Assembly: GCF_900112225.1 (NCBI RefSeq)
Contig: NZ_FOLD01000002.1
Span: 1-64,000, forward strand
Direction of reading: 5' to 3'
Source of the DNA: Massilia yuzhufengensis
Lineage (GTDB): Bacteria; Pseudomonadota; Gammaproteobacteria; Burkholderiales; Burkholderiaceae_D
DNA length: 64,000 bases
The number at the start of each line of letters is the position of its first letter. Position 1 is the stretch's first letter. Shown one piece after another: positions 27,564 through 35,762 of this stretch. The notes under the pieces were generated by a model. The model was not told where the DNA came from and ran no database searches. It saw nothing but the letters and a program-made list of their open reading frames with translations. Position numbers and translations under genes: made by a program.

Positions 27564-28388
27564 ATGTTCAAGACCATCGTTGTCCATGTCGACGACAGCC
27601 CGCTGTTCGATGCCAGGCTGCAGGCCGCCGCCTGGCTCGCCAATGCGCACGAGGCGCACCTGGTGGGCTGCGCCACCACCGGCATGTCCTGGCCCGCCTA
27701 TGCCTTGCTCACCGGCTCGATGGCGGTCACCCCGATCGATGAATTCGAGTCGCTGCGCGTGCTCGCGCGCGGCTCCCTGGCGCGCTTCGCCGAGCGCGCA
27801 GGCCAGCTCGGCGTGCAGTCGCTGGAACAGCGCCTGGTCGAAGACGAGAACCGCGACGCGCTGCTGCTGCAGGCGCGCTACGCCGACCTGGTCGTCACCG
27901 GCCAGGACGCGGGCGACGCCGCCACCGTGCGCGGGCTGCCGCAATACCTGGCCATGCACGGGGTGCGCCCGGTGCTGGTGGTGCCGCCCGCCTACGCCGG
28001 CGCCCCCATCGCCGACACCGTCGTGATCGGCTGGGACGGCAGCATGCAGGCGCTGCGCGCCATCGGCGGCGCCATGCCCATCCTCACCCGCGCCCGCGAC
28101 GTGCGCCTGGCCCTGGTCAATCCCGACCTGCAGTCCGGCCTGCACGGCGAAGAACCGGGCGCCGACATGGCGCTGTTCCTGGCGCGCCATGGGGTGCGGG
28201 TGGAAGTGCTGGGCGAGCGCACCCTGGCCTCCACCGGGGACGCGCTGCTGGGCATCGTGCGCGCCAGCGGCGCCGGCCTGCTGGTGGCCGGCGCCTTCGG
28301 CCACAGCCGCTACCGCGAGATCGTGCTGGGCGGCGTGACGCGGGTGCTGCTCGACCGCGCGCCGGTGCCGGTACTGGTGGCGCACTGA
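27564..28388 (+). CDS. Universal stress protein, tandem-domain type
   Basis: The 274-residue cytoplasmic product starts MFKTIVVHVDDSPLFDARLQ. It has two UspA-like halves; the second begins DTVVIGWDGSMQALRAI and ends in the nucleotide-binding pattern GAFGHSRYREIVLGGVTRVLL. GAAAGGA lies upstream of the ATG at 27564. An FNR-like box precedes it and a broken PHA synthase gene follows 22 bp after its stop. Together these resemble the remains of a low-oxygen stress/PHA locus. Confidence 0.9.
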   Translation: MFKTIVVHVDDSPLFDARLQAAAWLANAHEAHLVGCATTGMSWPAYALLTGSMAVTPIDEFESLRVLARGSLARFAERAGQLGVQSLEQRLVEDENRDALLLQARYADLVVTGQDAGDAATVRGLPQYLAMHGVRPVLVVPPAYAGAPIADTVVIGWDGSMQALRAIGGAMPILTRARDVRLALVNPDLQSGLHGEEPGADMALFLARHGVRVEVLGERTLASTGDALLGIVRASGAGLLVAGAFGHSRYREIVLGGVTRVLLDRAPVPVLVAH

Positions 28389-28410
28389 GGCTACGGCATG
28401 AAGCAGCCCG

Positions 28411-29067
28411 GCCCAGGGCTTCCTGCTGCAGCAGCAAGGGTGGCACCGCGCCACCCGCAGCGCGCGCGGCATGTCGCGCCACCACGCCGACGTCGCCACC
28501 ACGCCGACGTCGCCACCTTCGTCGCCGGCCAGCTGCTCGATTGCGTCGCGCCCTCGAACTTCGTGCTCACCAACCCGGTGGTCCAGCAGGCCAGCATCGC
28601 GCGCGGCGGCATGAACCTGGTCAACGGCACCGGGCGCGCGCTGGCCGGCGCCTGGCGCAGCGCGGCCGGCGACGCCGACCAGCCCGGCTACCGGCCGGGT
28701 GTGGAGGTGGCCTGCACGCCGGACCAGGTGGTGCTGCGCAACCGCTTCATCGAACTGATCCGCCATGACCCGGCCACGCCGCAGGTGCATGCGGCGCCGC
28801 TGCTGGTGGTGCCGGCCTGGATCATGAAGCACTACATCCTCGACCTCTCGCCCCACAATTCGCTGGTGCGCTACCTGGTCGGGCATGGCCATAGCGTCTA
28901 CTATATCGATCCGGACCGTTGGCAGCGCGAAGCGCCGCTGCACGAGGGCAGCTGGTGGCCGGCGTGCGAGGCATGGCTGGCTCAGCGGGCCGGGCCGTGG
29001 GATCCAGGCGCGCGCAGCGGCTCCCGGACTGGCGCCGGCGCCGGGGAGCTATGTGATGGAACGCTAG
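28411..29067 (+). pseudogene. phaC: Class I PHA synthase (phaC), multiply broken remnant
   Basis: Three blocks of class I PHA synthase are recognisable. GFLLQQQGWHRATRS..GMSRHHADV is read from 28414 in one frame. TFVAGQLLDCVAPSNFVLTN through PAWIMKHYILDLSPHNSLV follows in the next frame. The last block is the extreme C-terminus, GSWWPACEAWLAQRAG then APGSYVMER. The frame change after the first block is caused by a 17-bp tandem duplication at 28478-28511. Near 28900 the middle block jumps to the C-terminus, so the lipase-box Cys and the catalytic Asp and His are missing. A further shift near 28995 moves the ending back to the first frame (TAG 29065-29067). The N-terminus is also missing. The gene cannot make an active synthase. 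Confidence 0.85.
28478..28511. repeat. 17-bp tandem duplication inside the phaC remnant
   Basis: GCCACCACGCCGACGTC occurs twice in perfect tandem (28478-28494 and 28495-28511), followed by a partial third GCCACC. Removing one copy restores the continuous PHA synthase reading RHHADVATFVAGQL. The duplication is therefore a recent frameshifting slippage event rather than a regulatory repeat. Confidence 0.9.
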
Positions 29068-29073
29068 GCCACG

Positions 29074-30198
29074 CTAGGGCCGGGCGACGAAATAGGCCGG
29101 ACTCGACAAGACCAGCGCCACCAGGTCGGCCTGCCTGCGGGTACCGGTCTTGTCGAAGATGCTCTTGAGCTGGGTGCGCGCGGTATGGATCGAGGTCTGG
29201 CGGGCCTGCGCCGCCTGTTCCAGAGTATTGCCGCCGCATAAGGCGACCACCAGTTCAGCCTCCGCGCAGGTCAGCGAGAACAGGCGTGCGATCAGTTCGG
29301 GCGGCGCGCTCGGCGTGCCAGCCGGATCGTACAGGAACAACAGAGCCGCCCGCTTCAACGGCCCCCCGGACGCCTGCATCGGGACGATCATCAGGGTCAG
29401 GGGCGCGCGCCGCTGTCGCGGGACGAAGACGACGCCGGGGACGGCGCTGCCGCTGCCGCGGCTGGCGCCGAGGGCGACCAGGATCTCCACATTGACCTGC
29501 TTGGTCAAGGCAAGCCTGCTCGTGCACAGGTACCGGTCCTCGATCCAGATACCGTCGCGCTCCTCCATCAGCCGGGTAGCGGCCTGGTTCGCATAGACCA
29601 TGCGCCCCCATTCGTCCACCATCAGCGAAGGCATGACCAGCGCGTCGAGTCCTGCCGTGAGCAGGTTCTGCCCTATTTGCAGTTCCAGGAAGCGCTGCCG
29701 CATCTGCACCGCCCGCTGCAGATGCGGGACGAGCCGGTCGAGCAGCTGCAGTTCTTCCTGTGCGAAAGGCGGCTGCGATGGCGAGCGCTGCAAGACCACC
29801 TGGGTCGCCCACACGCCTTCGCGCAGGATCACCGCCCCGGCGGCGCACTGGACGCCTTGGGGCAGGACCCATTCCCGGTAGAAGCGCGACCCGGTGTACT
29901 CGTCGGCCGGCAGGTGGACGTTCGACGCATAGAAGGTGGCGATCGGTGCGCTCGACAGATGCCTGGCCAATTGGTCTTCGCGCCCATAGTCGATGGCGTA
30001 GCTTTCCATCCAGGAGCGGGCCATGCCGTATTCCCACATTCCCTTTGCCTCCCCGTTCAGGACGTTATGCGTGAACAGCATGGCCGCTTTCAGGTCGAAG
30101 GCGGCGGCAAGCCGGGCGACGAATTGCTGGAACCCGTCAGCTCCGGTAACGGCGTCGTAGATATTGCTGATCAGGTCATTGGTGCAGGGCTCGTCCAT
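29074..30198 (-). CDS. LuxR-family transcriptional regulator with PAS-like sensor region
   Basis: The 374-residue product has a long N-terminal sensor region and a C-terminal HTH (LTCAEAELVVALCGGNTLEQAAQ, HTARTQLKSIFDKTGTRRQADLV). A PAS-like stretch (LDALVMPSLMVDEWGRMVYANQAA) lies near the middle. ATG 30198 is chosen because AAGAGA lies nine bases upstream. It is divergent from the caspase operon (182 bp between starts) and shares a mirrored CTATATTGTC motif with it, so it is the likely controller of that operon. Its 3' end abuts the phaC remnant (6-bp gap). Confidence 0.88.
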   Translation of the reverse strand: MDEPCTNDLISNIYDAVTGADGFQQFVARLAAAFDLKAAMLFTHNVLNGEAKGMWEYGMARSWMESYAIDYGREDQLARHLSSAPIATFYASNVHLPADEYTGSRFYREWVLPQGVQCAAGAVILREGVWATQVVLQRSPSQPPFAQEELQLLDRLVPHLQRAVQMRQRFLELQIGQNLLTAGLDALVMPSLMVDEWGRMVYANQAATRLMEERDGIWIEDRYLCTSRLALTKQVNVEILVALGASRGSGSAVPGVVFVPRQRRAPLTLMIVPMQASGGPLKRAALLFLYDPAGTPSAPPELIARLFSLTCAEAELVVALCGGNTLEQAAQARQTSIHTARTQLKSIFDKTGTRRQADLVALVLSSPAYFVARP

Positions 30199-30221
30199 AC
30201 GGCACATTCTCTTGAGAAGTT

Positions 30222-30340
30222 GACAATATAGCATTCAGCTGTCCGGCGTGCATTCGGAGTCGCCAGGCTTGCCGGCCTGGGCTGTGTCCTTCCATACCTT
30301 AAATGGGCGATTCGCGCGGGGGGTCCAAGCCTATATTGTC
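30222..30340. promoter_or_regulatory. Divergent promoter region of the LuxR gene and the caspase operon
   Basis: CTATATTGTC occurs on the plus strand at 30331-30340, and the same 10 bases occur on the minus strand at 30222-30231. Each copy contains a -10-like TATATT placed 20-50 bp upstream of one of the divergent starts. Neither has a good -35, so activation by a bound protein is likely. A dyad CCAGGC-N6-GCCTGG (30263-30280) lies between them and is a candidate LuxR-type operator. Confidence 0.55.
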
Positions 30341-30379
30341 GTGTCTGTATTGACCAGGATGAGCTCACCGGAGCAGCAC

Positions 30380-33300
30380 ATGCATAAACTATTCGCAGTT
30401 TTCCTTGCCGCCCTGTCGATCCTCGGGGGGCCGCAGGCGGCTGCGCAAGACCTGGTCCGGATGGATCCCGCACAGGCCATCAGTGCCGGGCAGGCGCTCA
30501 ACCTCTTGCGCGCGCAGCGCTCGGAGCTGCTCGGTGGCGCGAAGGGCGTCCTGATCTTCGCGCGCGTCCCGGGGAGCCAGGCGGAAGCTGCCGATATCCG
30601 GCCAGGGGATGTCGTGGTGGCCTATGCGGGCAAGCCCGTTGACGACGTCGCTTCGTTGATCGAGCAGGTCGGTGCGCAGGCGGCGTCTGGCAAGGGTATC
30701 GGCCTGGGCTACGTCCGCGACGGCCAGCGCAAGAACATCACGGTGCAAGCCGGCAAACTCGGATTGATGTTCCACCCCGTCCTCGAGACGCTTGCCATGC
30801 CGGCGAATGCCAGCGCACACGCAGCTTCCCGGGGAAATAACAAGGGCCAGGACGATATTGCGCTGCATGTCCAGACTGGTCACCCGTACGACGTCGTCAT
30901 CAACGTGGCAGTAAGCCCGGATGGAACACGTGCGGTGTCGGCGGGCACGGGAGCGCTGAAACTGTGGGATCTCGACTCGGGAAAAGAGATCCGGTCCCTC
31001 GCCAGTGATTCGACCGGCGACCATTTCGTGGTAATCAGTCCAGACGGCCGTTACGCCATCTCGGGGGGCGGGGATGCAAAATTATATGTGTGGGATTTGC
31101 AATCCGGGAAAATCGCCTACCACATACCCGGCCCACCCAAGGCGCGCATGTTCTTTTTCTCGGGCGCGGCGTTCAGCCCGGACGGCAAACAGTTCCTGGC
31201 CAGCAGCGTCGGTGGACTTGGCCTATGGGACTTTGCCACAGGCAATCTCATCCGCATGATGAGGACATCGCCGGGCGACCGGCATATGCCGCGCACCCTG
31301 GCGTTCAGTCCCGATGGACGGCATGCGGTAGCGGATGGGGCGCATATGGAGTCTGGCTTCTTCGATAAGCTCGTCGGGGACGTGCGCGTGTGGGATGTGG
31401 CGACGGGCGAGTTGCTTCGTGCCATCGCCGCGCACCAATCGCTGGTGCATTCCCTGGCTTTCTCAGCCGATGGGAAGATCCTCCTGTCACGAAACGACAA
31501 GCAGGTGAAACTCTGGGACTTCGCACGTGGCGCGGAATTGCGATCAATAGATTCAAGCCCAGGCTCGGATGGCGTAAGCGATGCCGCGCTGGCGCCGGAC
31601 GGACGGCACGTCTTCGTCTCCGGCAAAGCGCTGGCGATGCTCGATGCCCTAACCGGCAAGGAAGTGCGCCGGTTTCAGGATGCCGGCGACAGCCGCGGCG
31701 TAAAATGCAACACTAATGCCCAGTCCATTGGGTTCCACCCCAATGGCCGTTCGCTGCTGACCGGTGGTACTGGTGGAATTTGTATGTGGGATATCGCCAG
31801 TGGAAAGGTGATCCGCCGCATACAAGGCACGGGGAATACCGTCGACGCGATCTCGTTCAGCCCGGACGGCAGCTTCCTGGCATCGGGCGGCCTGTACTCG
31901 ACCGACATCTGGACCCTCGCAAGCGGCAAGCCGGCAGCCAGCTTCGACGAATCCTCGGCGCAGGGCATTTCCGCCATGCGCCATACCGGGGACGGACGCC
32001 ACGTGCTGACCGGCTCGCATGACAAGAAGCTAACCCTGCGTGAAGTGCAGAGTGGCAAGGTGGTACGCGTCTTCGAAGGACATGCGGGCATCATCACGTC
32101 CGCCAGCCTGAGCCAGGACAGCCGGATATTGCTGAGCTCCGGAGGAGCGACCTCCAGCATGTGGAAAGGCGTCATTTCAAGCCAGTTCGACCAGCAACTG
32201 AGGCTGTGGGATGTCCAGAGCGGCCAACTCTTGCGCAGCTGGAGGGAAGACGAGGACATCGTGAACGGCGCGGTGTTGAGTGCCGACGGCAAGCGTGCCT
32301 TGTCGTCGACCAAAAGCGGAATCAAGGTGTGGGATACGACCAACGCCAGCCTGGTGCGCGCTATCCCATTCGGCCATGTCGGCGTCATGGCGATCAGCCA
32401 CGACGGCCGGCGGGTACTGGCTGCGTCGCTCGACGACCTCACCCTGTTCGACGTGGACACCGGCGCCGCGCTGCGCACATTCGCCGGCAGCGGATTCGGC
32501 GTCAAGTCGCTCGCCTTCAGTGCCGACGACAGGCTGGCGCTCAGTGGCGGCATGGACAACAAGATCAGGCTGTGGGAAGTCGAGTCCGGCAAGGAGCTGC
32601 GCAGCATGAGCGGACACACAGGCATGGTTTCCGCGGTCGCCTTCAGCCCGGACGGGCGGCGAGCCGCGTCCGGCAGCGCCGACTCCACCACCCGCCTGTG
32701 GGATGTCGGGACCGGCAAGGAGATCCTGTCCATGATCAAGTTCAAGGATGGAGAATGGGTCTCGATCACGCCTGCCGGCTATTTCGCGGCGTCGTCGCCG
32801 AAGGCAGCGGCCTACCTTGGCGTGCGCCGTGGCGACCAGGTTTTCGGCGTCGACCAACTCTACGACGTGTTCTACAGGCCTGACATCGTCGAGGCCGCCA
32901 TCGCCGGGAAGGAGTTTTCCAGCATGGCCGGGTTCACGATCGCTGAAGCGGTGCGGCAGCCGCCGCCGATGGTCGAGCGCATCGAGCTGCCCTCCCCCGG
33001 CAGCGCGGCAACGACCCGCATCGCCTACCGCATCAAGTCGACTGGAGGCGGCATCGGCGAGGTGCGGGTTTTCCACAACGGCAAACTGATCCAGTCCGAC
33101 GGCTTCATCCGGCAGGCGCCGGCCGCCAGCCTTGGCGCGAAGACCACGGACCTGAATGCGGAAGCGCTGGCAGGCCAGATGCGGGCGCTGGCACAGCAAG
33201 CCGTCAAGAACGGCGCCACGGGAGGAATCACCGAGTCCCGGCCCAAGCCGGACCTGTATGAGGCGACGGTGGAAGTGGAACCCGTCTCGGGCGCGAACGA

Positions 33301-34129
33301 AATCTCGGTGCTCGCCTTCAACGCCCCGAATACGGTGCACTCCGCGGCGCACACCGTCGCATTCACGTCGACGCTGGCGCCAGCGCCACCACGGCTGCAC
33401 ATCCTGGCCATCGGCATCGACCAATACCGCGACAAGTCGGCCAGCCTGAAGTTCGCGGCAAAGGATGCGAGCGACCTGGCGAACCGCTGGAAAGCCCAGG
33501 CGGCCGCGATCTATCGGCCCGAAAATATTTTTGTCGAGACCATCTCGAACGAGCAAGCCAGCAGGGAAGGCGTACTCGCACGCATCAATGCACTGGCTGC
33601 ACGGATAAAACCTTCGGACCACTTCCTGCTGTTCATCGCGAGCCATGGTGTCTTGCTGGGCGATCAGTACTACATGGTCACCAGCGACTACAACGGCAAG
33701 CTGCAGCCGTCGACGATGATCAGCGCCAACGAGATCGTCGATTTCTCGAAGCGCATCAAGGCCCTGTCGCAGCTCTACATCCTCGACACCTGTCATGCGG
33801 GCGGTGTCGGCGGCATCGTCAGCGGGCTCTACGACGCACGCGTCAGCGTGCTGGCCAAGAAGATGGGACTGCACTTGTACGCGTCGGCCAGTTCGACAGA
33901 AGAGGCACTGGATGGGTTCGAAGGCAATGGCTTGTTCACGCACACCCTGCTCGCAGGACTGAACAACAACCGGCAGGCCGACACCAACACGGACAAACAG
34001 GTGAGCATGGTCGAGCTGGGACACTACTCGAAAGCCCTGACCCAGGCACTGGCGAAGAAAATGCAGCACAGGCAAGACCCGTTGATCGTGAACTTCGGAC
34101 TGGACAGCCCGGTGTACACCCTGCCGTAA
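30380..34129 (+). CDS. Exported PDZ-WD40-caspase (C14) protein
   Basis: This 1249-residue protein has a signal peptide (MHKLFAVFLAALSILGG..AAAQ) and a PDZ-like domain (about 35-135). About fourteen WD40 repeats (roughly 170-800) follow, enough for two seven-bladed propellers. A linker leads to a C-terminal caspase-like peptidase (about 1000-1249). The catalytic dyad is visible as His1089 (FIASHGV) and Cys1138 (ILDTCHAGG). GGAG lies six bases before ATG 30380. It opens a same-strand run of six genes encoding exported proteins, so it probably works in the periplasm or at the cell surface. Cleavage specificity is unknown. Confidence 0.92.
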   Translation: MHKLFAVFLAALSILGGPQAAAQDLVRMDPAQAISAGQALNLLRAQRSELLGGAKGVLIFARVPGSQAEAADIRPGDVVVAYAGKPVDDVASLIEQVGAQAASGKGIGLGYVRDGQRKNITVQAGKLGLMFHPVLETLAMPANASAHAASRGNNKGQDDIALHVQTGHPYDVVINVAVSPDGTRAVSAGTGALKLWDLDSGKEIRSLASDSTGDHFVVISPDGRYAISGGGDAKLYVWDLQSGKIAYHIPGPPKARMFFFSGAAFSPDGKQFLASSVGGLGLWDFATGNLIRMMRTSPGDRHMPRTLAFSPDGRHAVADGAHMESGFFDKLVGDVRVWDVATGELLRAIAAHQSLVHSLAFSADGKILLSRNDKQVKLWDFARGAELRSIDSSPGSDGVSDAALAPDGRHVFVSGKALAMLDALTGKEVRRFQDAGDSRGVKCNTNAQSIGFHPNGRSLLTGGTGGICMWDIASGKVIRRIQGTGNTVDAISFSPDGSFLASGGLYSTDIWTLASGKPAASFDESSAQGISAMRHTGDGRHVLTGSHDKKLTLREVQSGKVVRVFEGHAGIITSASLSQDSRILLSSGGATSSMWKGVISSQFDQQLRLWDVQSGQLLRSWREDEDIVNGAVLSADGKRALSSTKSGIKVWDTTNASLVRAIPFGHVGVMAISHDGRRVLAASLDDLTLFDVDTGAALRTFAGSGFGVKSLAFSADDRLALSGGMDNKIRLWEVESGKELRSMSGHTGMVSAVAFSPDGRRAASGSADSTTRLWDVGTGKEILSMIKFKDGEWVSITPAGYFAASSPKAAAYLGVRRGDQVFGVDQLYDVFYRPDIVEAAIAGKEFSSMAGFTIAEAVRQPPPMVERIELPSPGSAATTRIAYRIKSTGGGIGEVRVFHNGKLIQSDGFIRQAPAASLGAKTTDLNAEALAGQMRALAQQAVKNGATGGITESRPKPDLYEATVEVEPVSGANEISVLAFNAPNTVHSAAHTVAFTSTLAPAPPRLHILAIGIDQYRDKSASLKFAAKDASDLANRWKAQAAAIYRPENIFVETISNEQASREGVLARINALAARIKPSDHFLLFIASHGVLLGDQYYMVTSDYNGKLQPSTMISANEIVDFSKRIKALSQLYILDTCHAGGVGGIVSGLYDARVSVLAKKMGLHLYASASSTEEALDGFEGNGLFTHTLLAGLNNNRQADTNTDKQVSMVELGHYSKALTQALAKKMQHRQDPLIVNFGLDSPVYTLP

Positions 34130-34202
34130 GGCCGCGCCGCCGGGCGCCGGGTTCCGGCTGTTGCGAAGCATGCGCGCCGGACCTGCTTAATCAAGGATGA
34201 CC

Positions 34203-34796
34203 ATGCTCAAACATAGTGCAGTCCCGATACTTGTCGTCGGTTCGATGTGCGCCTGCGCCGCGGCGGGGGCGCTGGCCCAGCCCGGGCCGGGCGCCAAGGA
34301 CATCGTGCTGGCCAGCCTCGCACCAGAGGCGCGCCCTGCCGCCGGGCAGGCGCGCCCCGACACGCTTGCCGTATCCGTGCTGGTCGACGGCCCCTACGGT
34401 GTGCTGTTGCAGCGGCCGGCCGATGCCAGCTTCTCGGATGGCGACAGGTTCCGTATCAAGGTGCTCGCGCCACGCGACGGCGACATCCTCGTCTTCAACA
34501 CGACGCCCGCCGGCCGGACTGGCGCGACGCCCATCTGGAAAGCCGGGGCCAAGGGCGGCGTGGAGCTGGTATCCGAACCGATGCAGGTCACCGGCGCGGC
34601 AGGCGACGACTTGCTGCATGTGGTGCTGCAGCCCAGGTCAGCGGTCACGAACCTGTTCGCCTGGTTCCAGGAGCTCCTGGCCGGCGGCAAGAACGGCAAG
34701 GATATCCGGCTGGTGACGGAGAATACGCAGCAAACGACGTATGTGTACAACCCGGACGGCCAGGGCGGCTTGGTCACGATCCGCATTCGTCATTGA
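34203..34796 (+). CDS. Exported protein with a DUF4384-like domain
   Basis: The 197-residue product has a signal peptide (MLKHSAVPILVVGSMCACAAAGALAQ). A beta-rich domain follows, containing FSDGDRFRIKVLAPRDGDIL, which resembles the DUF4384 domains found fused to bacterial caspases and protein kinases. AAGGA precedes ATG 34203; an ATG at 34197 overlaps it. It lies 73 bp after the WD40-caspase gene and 23 bp before the next gene in the same operon. The specific role is unknown; binding or presenting a partner of the caspases is a guess. Confidence 0.75.
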   Translation: MLKHSAVPILVVGSMCACAAAGALAQPGPGAKDIVLASLAPEARPAAGQARPDTLAVSVLVDGPYGVLLQRPADASFSDGDRFRIKVLAPRDGDILVFNTTPAGRTGATPIWKAGAKGGVELVSEPMQVTGAAGDDLLHVVLQPRSAVTNLFAWFQELLAGGKNGKDIRLVTENTQQTTYVYNPDGQGGLVTIRIRH

Positions 34797-34819
34797 TCGA
34801 CATGGACAGGGACAGGACA

Positions 34820-35719
34820 ATGAACAGGAACAGGTCGACCGGGGGGCGAGCGAGCGCAGCCCTGCGCTTCGCAGCAGCGCTGTGCACGCTGGCGGCATGC
34901 GGCATCGCCACCGCCCTGGCGCAAGATTGCAGGCAAACAGGCATTGCCACGCCGGGCAACGCGGTGTTCCAGTCATTGGCGAACTGGACGGCGGGCCGGG
35001 TCAACCCCACCACGCCCGGCGCGAGCCCGGTCGCGAGCCCTGCCCTAGCCGCCACGCCAGCCGCTTTCTGGCTGGTGCACCCGCCGCTGGCCCAGGGCCT
35101 GCCGCGGCCGTTGGCGCAAGCCCCTTCGTATGCGGCCATTCCCGTGGTCCTCGCCCAGCCCGATGTGCCGTTCCGGCTCGCCGATGGAGGCAGCGACCCC
35201 GGCCGGCCATGGGACGTGAATGCGAACTATCACGGCATGGCAGTGTCCGCGGTCATGCTCGACAGCCAGAACCTGGTCACCGACACCCGCTCGCTGGCAG
35301 CGCCGTTCCGCGCCGGCGAACGGTTCAAGCTGCGCATCGTCAGCACGTCCGATGTCCTGATCTCGCTCGACGCCCTGCGCGCGCCACGCGGAACGGTCGG
35401 ACCGAACGGTGTACTGCTGCACCAGCCCTCATGGATCGGTCAACTCTATCCTGCACGACAGGAGCAGGTGGTGCAAGCGAAGGCCGGCGAAGTGGTCTAT
35501 CTCCCGCTTGGGACCAGTGAATACTTCACTTTCGACGGCAGGCCAGGCGTCGACATGGTCTCGCTGAACCTGCGCCATCCCCAGGCCAGCAACGCGCTGC
35601 TCAATCGCCAGCCCGTCTACCGGCACGACGCGCAGGGGATGACCAGTTTTGCCCAGCTCGTCCAGCCTGGAAGCCATATGGGCTTGACGCAATTGCTGGC
35701 GCTGCAACATGTGCAGTAA
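34820..35719 (+). CDS. Exported protein of unknown function in the caspase operon
   Basis: The 299-residue product has a signal peptide (ALRFAAALCTLAACGIATALAQ) and no firm family match. The middle resembles its upstream neighbour: FRAGERFKLRIVSTSDVLIS parallels FSDGDRFRIKVLAPRDGDIL there, so it may be a diverged DUF4384-like fold. It ends with LTQLLALQHVQ. ATG 34820 is preceded by AGGGACAGGACA. It overlaps the longest reading of the next gene by 11 bp. Confidence 0.7.
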   Translation: MNRNRSTGGRASAALRFAAALCTLAACGIATALAQDCRQTGIATPGNAVFQSLANWTAGRVNPTTPGASPVASPALAATPAAFWLVHPPLAQGLPRPLAQAPSYAAIPVVLAQPDVPFRLADGGSDPGRPWDVNANYHGMAVSAVMLDSQNLVTDTRSLAAPFRAGERFKLRIVSTSDVLISLDALRAPRGTVGPNGVLLHQPSWIGQLYPARQEQVVQAKAGEVVYLPLGTSEYFTFDGRPGVDMVSLNLRHPQASNALLNRQPVYRHDAQGMTSFAQLVQPGSHMGLTQLLALQHVQ

Positions 35720-35762
35720 GCATCGCGGTCCCGGCGGCGACCGGCACGCCAGCGTCAAGGCG

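Noticed and set aside
28478..28517. Short tandem repeat that could be taken for a CRISPR start
   Set aside because: Only two 17-bp units without spacers, inside a PHA synthase reading; no cas gene in the window.
30882..32730. Repeating DNA texture over the WD40 region
   Set aside because: The periodicity is explained by about fourteen protein WD40 repeats; it is not a DNA repeat array.
32177..34171. 664-codon minus-strand open frame antisense to the WD40-caspase gene
   Set aside because: Composition is that of a shadow frame, and the sense strand has clear WD40 and caspase motifs.
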